NCBI GenBank assembly: GCA_948567375.1
Contig: OX419758.1
Coordinates: 34,601,001-34,665,000, forward strand
DNA from: Lunularia cruciata
Lineage: Eukaryota; Streptophyta; Marchantiopsida; Lunulariales; Lunulariaceae
Reading direction: 5' to 3'
Length of the DNA: 64,000 bases
Shown here: positions 56,472 through 64,000 of the stretch, piece after piece
Layout of the letters: each line of letters begins with the position of its first letter
Position numbering within the stretch: the first letter of the stretch is position 1
Translations under genes and position numbers: made by a program
The notes under the pieces: generated by a model
What the model was told of the DNA's origin: nothing
What the model saw: only the letters and a program-made list of their open reading frames with translations
Database searches by the model: none

Positions 56472-58721
56472 TTACTCGAGTGGCAAAAGGATTACCTTCC
56501 AAATCGACGAGTTGCAGGGATCCATTTTCGTAAAGATGACGAACTCGATAGGGACCCATCGCAAATGCAACTTGCCTGGAAAAAATATTCGGCGATTATC
56601 ATATAACAAAACCAAATCCCCTTCTCGTACAGTCACAGGCTTGATTCTCTGATCGTGCCTGACTTTCCGCTGTGCTTGTACTTCTTTCGTGGTTTGCATT
56701 GCATCGTCTCTTTTCTCTTGTAACCACATCAGTTGTTGAATCCGAAGATCCTGACTTTCCTCTTCCGACATTCGTTCTTCGCACAGAACTCGATAAGTCG
56801 GAACTTCAAATTCAACTGGCAGTATGGGGTGCAAGCTATATGTCAAGAAGTATGGAGTTTGTTTGGTTGTAATCTTCTCTGTTGTCCGATAGGCCCATAA
56901 CGCGGCTGGTAATTTTGTATCCCAGTCATAGGCATAATTGACAGTCATCTTATTCAAAATTTTACAAAGTAACCCATTTGATTTTTCCGTTAAGCCATTC
57001 GCTTTTGGGTTATAAGGAGTCGTCTTCCGATGTTTAATCTGAAAATACTTGGTTAACTCCTCCATTACAGAGTTCAAAAAATATGTTCCTCGGTCACTGA
57101 CCAATTCCAGAGGACACCCATATCGGGAGATGATGTTTTGAAAGAAAAATTCCGCCACAGTTTCCGCATCATCTCTGCGAGTTGCTTCCGCTTCAACCAT
57201 CTTGGTAGCGTAATCAGTGCAAACCAAAATATATCGCTTTCTTGTGACTTGGGTTACTGGTTGAATGGGACCCACAAAATCAATACCCCATTTCTCAAAT
57301 GGGGCCAAAGGCAAAATTGGTTTCAAAGGCCATTGAGAAGTGGCCGTCGGCTTCCCCGTTCTCTGACACGCATCACAGCTTCGAATATGAGCATGTACAT
57401 CTTTGTACATTGTAGGCCACCAATACCCTGCCGAAAGAATTTTCTTTACAGTATTCTTCAGAGCATAGTGTCCTCCCGATGCCTCGGAGTGTAAAGATTC
57501 AATTACTCCTCCTACTTCGTATGACTCCAAGCATCGCCGAAGTACTTCATCTTCGCCCATCTTAAATAAAATGCTGTGTTTAAGCTGGTACGGCCCCATT
57601 TTCCGGAGAAAGACTGCCCGCTGTTCCGGATCCATCCCCTCATGACAATGGAGAGTATTCAGATAATTATATTCATCTACATACCTCGTACTTCTCATTG
57701 CTGATAAGTGATACAACTCTTCGTCAGGGAACCGATCGTCAATTTCCTACTCCTGGTCTTGAGTGTCTAACCTGGACAGGAAATCCGCATTCGAATGCAA
57801 AGCTCCTTTCCTTACTTGTACAGTATACGTGAACTCTTGTAATAACAAGATCCATCTTGCAATTTGTCACGATAAATCTGCCTTCTTGACCAGATGTTGC
57901 AATGCATAATGGTCAACATAGAAGACAAACTCATACCCCAACAAATAATGCCGAAATTTCTTGCAGGCATACACCATTCCGAGTGCTTCTCTTTCCGTCG
58001 TTGAATAATTCTTTTCAGAAACTGAAAGTTGTCTGCTGGCGTAATACACCGGGTAATCTTTCTTCTTCTCGTCCTTTTGACTTAAGACAACCCCGATGGC
58101 CATGGACAAAGTATCCACATACACATGAAAAGGGACGTCCCAATTCGGGGCCCTCGTGACTGGTGCTTCAACCAGTTTCTTCTTCAACACCTGGAAGGCT
58201 TCTTCTTGATGTGCTTCCCACAGATAGTCTTCGGATTTCTTCAGAAGCTTTGTAAGTGGTGCAGCAAGCACTGCATAGTTTGACACGAAGCGTCTGTAAT
58301 ATCCGACATGTCCCAAGAAGGCTCTCAGCTCCCGGATGTTCTTCGGGGATTCCAAAGCTGCGATTATTTTAACCTTCTCAACATCGACTTCAATACCTCG
58401 GCTTGACACCCGATGCTCCAGAACAATTCCATCCTTCATTGCAAAGAAGCATTTCTCCGAGTGTAATGATAAGCCGGCAAAATGACACCTTTCAAATGTT
58501 TGGCGAAGGTAATCTCTACGTACATCTCGTCGTCCAAACACACAAAAGTCATCAATAAAAACTTTGACAAATTTACGCAGGAAATCTTTAAAGATCAAAT
58601 TCATCATCCGCTGGAAAGTAGCGGGAGCATTACACAACCCAAAGGGCATTTGATTGTAAGCAAAAGTGCCCCAATCGGTCGTGAATGTAGTTTTATCCTT
58701 GTCTTCTTCCCGAATGGATAC
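56472..58721 (-). pseudogene. A3 RT (C-terminal)-RNase H-integrase
   Basis: It is in the same frame as the preceding part, continuing after the TAA at 58722. The RT palm has FGLCNAPATFQ and VFIDDFCVFG (about 58539-58570), then the FLGHVGYYRRF connection. RNase H has VDTLSMAIGVVLSQ, EREALGMVYACKKF and FYVDHYAL, followed by a TGA near 57867 and a TAG near 57748. Integrase is open for 414 codons. Its zinc domain includes CDACQRTG; the DDE core has GIDFVGPI, LVSDRGTYF and NGLTEKSNG with its glutamate kept. A barrel-like end has VREGDLVLLYD. No chromodomain or PHD finger follows. It ends 84 bp before the polypurine tract. Confidence 0.86.
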
Positions 58722-61700
58722 TTAATTGTACCCTGAAAATCCATCGAGAAAACTATAACAATGATGCCCAGCCACCTGGTCTAAGATTGTATCGGTAAAA
58801 GGCAAGGGATGATGATCTTTCCTTGTGACTGCGTTCAATTTTTGAAAGTCTTGGCACACTTGGATCTTCCCTATTTTCTTCTTCGGGACAATGACAATGA
58901 GGGAGACCCATTCACTGCTTAAGACAGGGAAGATGATTCCGGCCCCTAAGTACTTATCGATTTCATCTTTTACCAAGAGCGAGTACTTCGGGTTCAAGCG
59001 GTATTGTCGCTGCCAAACCGGAACTGCACCTTCAATCAAATCAATCCGGTGTTCTCCAAATTCTTGTGGAATACCCGGCATTTGATCAATCGACCAGGCG
59101 AATACATCCTGGAATTCTATAAATAGAGCAGTGTATCCTGCCAACTCCTCCGAAGTAACTGTCTTCAAGATTTTTAAAATTTTTCCTTCAGTGACTAACA
59201 CCTCTTGACAGTCATCGGGGTTGATGACTCCTTCAACGTGGCTTACTCGGCTTATCCCGAGGCGAGCGGCCATCAAACCCCCTTCCTCCAAGTCAGGTTC
59301 ACCCGAGGCGAGGTCATATGGATCTTCGTCGTCAGCCTCTACCTCGTAGCATTCCAAGTAATTAACTTGGACTTCTTCTTCGGATTCGTCTGAAGACGAA
59401 GACAATGAATCTTTGGACTCGTCCTCCTCTTCTGACGAACTTGTTTCCCCGAGATGGGGAACCTTCGTCCAACTCACAGTCACCAGCTTCTGATCTTTGG
59501 ACAAAATGTCCTTGAATCTTAACTTCTGCTGATGCGAATCTACTACAACTTGGGCACTATACAACCAGGGTCTGCCGATCAACAGAGGGTAACCAGTTTT
59601 TGTCACTGGCCGCAACACAATGTAATTCAACTTGAAGGGTACCCCTCCAATGATCGTGGTAATGTTCGACAGCATGCCCAAGGGCCGTCTCCTGGTTTGG
59701 TCTGCGAACTTCAAAACTCGGGGTGTTGGTTCAAACGTATGATACCCGAGTCGATTCGCAGTATCTTTGGTCATGACATTCACACCGGACCCAGAGTCAA
59801 TGGGTATCGATGTGATCATGCAACCTTTAATCTCCGCGTCTACCTCGGGAGATCCTAAATCTTCTTGTTCAATACGATAGATAGAAGGCAGGTCCTTCTT
59901 TGACATCAACCTCACCTTCTTGAAGGCCGAGTTAAGCTGTCTCTTGTACAGCTTGTTATCTTCCCACAATTGCTTAAATGTAACATTGGCATTTGTGGTG
60001 GCCAAGTCGGCTATAATATCATATTGGGGAACTCCTCCCAATTTGACCGTCTTCGTCTTCGGCTTTGAGTCCAAGGACTCTCCATGCTCCCTTTTGACGT
60101 CGGGACGCTTCAAAATGGTGACGGGCTTGCTGATGGCCTTAACCCGAGCTTCCTCGGGTTGGCCTACCTCGGCTTGAATCAGACCCTTTACTTCGGATCG
60201 GATGTCCGCCAGAAAAATTGGAGACTTCGTCTTCGTCTCTTCTTCCAAACTTAGTTCCCGAGTCCTGAGTAATGCCTCCGTTAATTCTTTCTGCAAGGCT
60301 TTAGCTTTAGCTTTTGCAAGGATCTTTTCCTCCTTGGCCGAAAGAATTGCTTTTGGGCGCTGTCTCTTCGCCTTTCGGGAAGACGACGAGGTCGTACTCA
60401 GTTCTTCGGGATCACGCTTCTTCTTGGTGGAGCGTGTCTCAACTTTCAAAATTTCAAGGTCTGGCCATTCTCCTTCTGAGGCCGGACTCCCTTCGTGAGG
60501 TCTTTCTTCCTCAAGAGTTATACAATTCACATTCGTATCCCCCTTCGGCTGAAGTGCTGCACGCTCAGCGGGGGTCTGTACATATTTTACAAGAGGCTTC
60601 GGGTGAGGGCATTGGTTGCCCATATGCCCCGATCCTTTACAATTTCCACACAGGGGAACGTACCCAATTTGCCTTCTTGGCTCGGGACAATTTGGAGACC
60701 AATGTCCCATCGAGCCACAATTATAACAGGCTCCGGGCGCAACATTCTGAGGGCGATTTTGGTTGCTCATCGGTGGTCTTTGTGCAGGAGCATTGGGGTT
60801 ATACTCCCTGGGTCCCAACCTCGGACCTTGATATGATGTGCTCGGTTGAGGCTGTACCTCCTGAGTTTGATACACCGCCTCTTCATCATCGTCTTGGTCC
60901 CATCCCGGAACCCAATCAATTTGCTGCACCGGGAATGCATTACGAGTATTGCATTCTGTGTTGGCGTGGCCGGATTTTCCACAGGCGGTGCACCACACAT
61001 TAGATCGTCCAAATGCGGGGGCCTTTCTTCGGTCCTTAGCCCCAATCATCTGGATCTTGAAATCCGAAAAATCCTTGATGAGGGCATCCAGCTTCGTATC
61101 CGCCTTATGTACACTCTTGGCTGGCGACGTCACTGGTTTCTTGGCTCCATGTCTTCTGACTCGTCTTGGCTTTGATTCTTCTTCGGATTCCGAAGAAGAG
61201 CTTGAAGACGTAGTGGATTCGTCCGAAGAAGGGGAGGTACTACGTGAAGCTCTCCTTCTGGGCTTCTTGCCCTTCTTCTCCCAATTTCTCCGGTTACCGG
61301 CAGAGTGAGAGTGTGCCGCTTCATAACGAGCGACATGTTTGAGTACTTTATCGAGGGAAGTTACATTCCTCTCCCTTGCAAAGATTCGTATCTCTGGTGA
61401 CAGGCCCCCGAGGAACCAGGTAATGGCTTGGGCATCGGAGTATCCCACCACCCCCGATTGCTTGGGAACTCGGTTCAGTAATGCCATGAACCGCTCAGAG
61501 TAGTCCCTCAACTTCTCCTTCTTGCCTTGGTCCAAATTGTTTAGTGCCACGAAGACACTCGTATCATAGTCAACCTCCCGGAATCGTTCCAGGAAGTTGT
61601 TTCTCAAGTCTGCCCAATCCGATGGTACAAACCCCTTCTGAGTCACATGCGTGTACCAGCTCCGAGCTTTCTTGCGAAGCAGACTTGGAAAAATTCTTAG

Positions 61701-62441
61701 TCGATCCGCCGAGTCATGCTCCTTGTTAGCAAAGGAGATGACTTCGAATTCTTTGATGAATTCATCTGGGTCTTCGTCTTGTTCCGTCCCCTTATATTTC
61801 TAATAGGTGTGTCGGGTGACAGGAAGCGAATTCATCGTTTGATGCACTGGGATCGGCTGAGGGAATGTAGAACTTGGCGGAACGGAAGAATTGGCTGGAA
61901 TTGACACCGTGTTGTCAGCCCAAGGATTCCAATTCGTCAAATTCAACACAGGGTCTTCTTCGACAATTTCTACTCTGAGAGGGTCAACTTCAACCCGAGT
62001 GGAAGATTCAGGATCAACACCTTCAATAAGTTCTTCTAAATTCCTTCGGGACAACCGAGGAATCATTCGTAGAAGATGTTGACACTCGTCTTCAGTAAGT
62101 GTGCGTGCTGTCTTTTCTCAAACAAAGGTCTTCAAGGAAACAACTTCCTTTACAGCTCTAGGGGAAGTTGGGGTACTGGGCCGCAATGCATATGTTTGCC
62201 CACTCGATTCTTTCTTCTTCTTGGAAGAAGAGGGAGATGCAAAGTAGCCTTGCCAACCGCCTTCACGTTTCTTGTGATCAAGGTCTCGCAGGGCTTCTTG
62301 CACTTCGTGAAGGAGTTGAAACTCCAACGCCTCTCGCTCAGTTTTGTCAATGATGGATGGGGCGTTCAGACGTTTGTCTTCTTCACGCTGAAGTGCTCGT
62401 CTTCGGGCTCTCTCTTCCCGTTGTTCTTTCAATCCAGACAT
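58722..62441 (-). pseudogene. A3 gag-protease-RT (N-terminal) polyprotein, nearly intact
   Basis: The frame starts at ATG 62441 and has in-frame stops at about 62118 (TGA) and 61800 (TAG), then is open for 974 codons from 61646 to a TAA at 58722. The capsid-like core has SWYTHVTQKGF, a DTSVFVALNNLDQGKKEKLRDYSERF block and ITWFLGGLSPEI. A Ser/Arg-rich stretch follows, then three CCHC knuckles (about 60950-60995, 60688-60730, 60608-60660). The protease site is PIDSGSGVN (about 59780-59810). RT begins near 59120 with FQDVFAWSIDQMPGIP and reaches FLDGFSGYN at the stop. It resembles Athila/Tat-type pol. Only three stops interrupt the coding, so relatives in the genome may be active. Confidence 0.85.
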
Positions 62442-62504
62442 TCATATTGCCTTGATACCCAGTGTTCAATTTGGCTTCGTATTCTTCCACTTCCGAGATT
62501 TGTA

Positions 62505-62522
62505 TCCCTGGCAGCGGCGCCA
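62505..62522 (-). other. A3 primer binding site (tRNA-Asp-like)
   Basis: TGGCGCCGCTGCCAGGGA on the minus strand, seven bases from the LTR end at 62530; same as A2 with one or two differences. Confidence 0.8.
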
Positions 62523-62529
62523 AAAATCA

Positions 62530-64000
62530 TGTGACAACCCGGCAAATATCACTTTTGCGGTAATTGGGTAAGTAAAGTTTGTTCCCGCAGAGATACGAGT
62601 CAGAAATGTCCAAATACGAAGCAAAGTAACAATTTCAGTTCTTCTTGAGTTCTTCTTTAGTCTATCAAGTAGAAACCACACCCAGAAGAGAGTAACAAGC
62701 ACTGACTTGCAGTCTTGTCACAAATTAACACTCCATAATCACAACTTCATCAAATCTTTCCAAGCAATCTTGATTGTGATGATTCAGGCTCTCCCGAAAA
62801 TGGCACTTCACTGCAAAACGACTTCGCCTCAGAATTGTGTTCCACCCTTCCACTGAAGGCACAACTTCCTCGATCGAAATTGCTTCACATCAACTTTGCA
62901 CTGCACTCACAAATGCAGAATACTACCAACACTACAATTCCTCTCAGATCTGTCAAGGCATTGCTTTGATTGCACTTCACTCAAGATCAAACACACAGAA
63001 TGAAGATCAAGGCTGTGGAATCCAACATCCAACAAGCACACTGACTTGCACTTCGAATTTCTCCAAACATTCACAACCACAAATACAAAGTTGATACTCG
63101 GAATCAAGCTCAAGCGACGAGCACTGCTTCACAGCACTTCGCTTTATCTATTCTCAGAAATAATGAGCACTGAACAACAATTTCCTGTGAATGCCACTCT
63201 TAAATAGTGAAGCAATCGACAGTTCTAACAACTATACCGTTCTACAACAATTGTTCTAACCTGCAGATCCGAAATGACAATGCACCTCTTCATATTTGTC
63301 TCTTCAAATCTCAAATCGGTTACTAATCCGATCCGATGTCTACTTCTTCCTCGTCTTTCAACCCTGAACCCGAAGTAATCTTACTTCCTACTATTCTGTC
63401 CTCGGGTTTCATATCTTCTACTTCTTCTACCAGATTTAACAATTCTCTTTCCTGATCTGAAATTGTACTAACAGGTAATCTATCTAACTCTTCATCTTTT
63501 GACCCACTCTTCTCTACTGTTCCTGAGACCAACTCCGAAGACATTTGGATCCCGATGTTATCTACGTCGGGTTTTGCTTTAACATCCTGCCGAAGCTTTT
63601 CTAACTCTATTCTTACTAAGTCTAATCTAATGGCGATATTTTCTTCTACTTCTAAGATCTTCCTATCTACACGAGTTCTCAACTTAATCAACAAAGCATT
63701 TAGATCTGTATCTTTCGCTTGCCTTTGCCTCGTCTCCTGCACTAACAACTTCAACTCGTGCAGACACGTTTCTTCAATTCGAACGGTGGCCTCTGTACTT
63801 AGCATCGCGTTTACTCTGAGGACTATCTCCTACAATGGCTCTAATCTTGTCTTCCTTTCTCATTCCCGATCTGCAAGCCATTCCTCTCTGTACATCGCCA
63901 ACTCTTCTTCAAATTCGGCCTTCACCGCGTCCTTCTCTTTCTCCTTCTGTGCAACCTTTTCTTCCTGATTACGAAGTAAGTCTCGTAATCTCTCTTCTTC
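62530..64000 (-). repeat. A3 5' LTR, partial (window edge)
   Basis: It matches the A3 3' LTR from 52592 onward for its whole visible 1471 bp. By homology it should extend about 2.3 kb further right. Confidence 0.88.
63323..64000 (-). pseudogene. LTR coiled-coil ORF in the A3 5' LTR, C-terminal part
   Basis: The counterpart of 53384-54328 in the other LTR. It is open from 63805 to 63323 with the KDTDLNALLIKLRTRVD, QERELLNLVEE and acidic tail segments. A TAG at about 63830 (CAG in the 3' LTR copy) and a further stop near 63860 interrupt the frame above it. The rest is outside the window. The two LTR copies of the ORF have diverged independently, as expected once inserted. Confidence 0.75.

Larger units (their letters stand above)
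52592..64000 (-). mobile_element. Family A copy A3, near-complete, continues past the window
   Basis: Reading the minus strand: 5' LTR (right, from beyond 64000 to 62530), primer site, gag-pol (62441-56472, one frame with a few stops), polypurine tract and 3' LTR (56371-52592). It is inserted in D2 integrase; the left flank is ggtag. By eye the first 320 bp of the two LTR copies differ at about 17 sites, near 5 percent, so the insertion is not very recent. The full element would be about 13.7 kb. Confidence 0.9.

Noticed and set aside
62530-64000. Family A as a tandem array with short 755 bp LTRs (52592-53345 and 62530-63284) sharing internal ORF sequence on both sides
   Set aside because: The purine tract at 56372-56387 and the identical start TGTGGTGCCC in A2 and A4 show the LTR is about 3.8 kb and includes the ORF, so no tandem is needed.
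1-64000. Host protein-coding genes, rRNA, CRISPR or bacterial operons
   Set aside because: No exon-like conserved host domain, rRNA segment or spaced repeat array was found. All recognisable coding belongs to retroelements.

Overview
The window looks like intergenic DNA from a large, repeat-rich land-plant nuclear genome. I found no host gene. Almost everything recognisable is Ty3/gypsy LTR retrotransposon sequence, nested and partly broken, plus one non-LTR reverse-transcriptase relic. Plant-type features include tRNA-Asp-like primer sites (TGGCGCC...), Athila/Tat-like pol genes, a chromovirus chromodomain, and decay dominated by C-to-T and G-to-A stop codons. I cannot name the species. A fern, lycophyte or gymnosperm would fit the density and age spread, but that is inference.

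Four element families recur; the letters are mine. Family A (A1 1-1794; A2 20186-29690; A3 52592-64000, minus strand; A4 44358-45407) has LTRs of about 3.7-3.8 kb. Each long LTR carries a coiled-coil ORF of about 810-860 codons, and the gag-pol polyprotein lies between the LTRs. Family B (B1 about 30048-38588; B2 1795-5037; gag fragments at 39832-40260 and, inverted, at 45408-46319) encodes gag, aspartic protease, a C5-cytosine DNA methyltransferase domain, RT, RNase H and an integrase ending in a PHD finger. Family C is a chromovirus 3' end with a chromodomain and a heat-shock-element-like repeat array in its LTR (38589-39831). Family D (D1 40261-44357; D2 46320-52591; a solo-LTR-like copy at 17058-17750) has 689-693 bp LTRs, a decayed ORF ahead of gag, then gag-protease-pol.

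Layout: 1-5.0 kb is A1 inserted in the RT of B2. 5.0-8.0 kb holds small repeats, a hairpin and a minus-strand non-LTR RT relic. 8-20.2 kb is AT-rich, old, mostly featureless DNA with a tandem repeat, microsatellites, two decayed LTRs and a minus-strand relic related to the family A LTR ORF. 20.2-29.7 kb is A2, broken off in integrase. 29.7-38.6 kb is B1, which lacks a recognisable 5' LTR and sits in the integrase of C. 38.6-46.3 kb is a mosaic of C, B, D1, A4 and inverted B pieces. 46.3-52.6 kb is D2, interrupted in integrase by A3, which runs past the right edge.

The two most notable systems are the methyltransferase-plus-PHD retrotransposon B and the LTR-encoded coiled-coil protein of family A. 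Both suggest elements carrying their own chromatin-related or accessory functions. All functional statements are inferred from motifs read by eye; no database search was possible.
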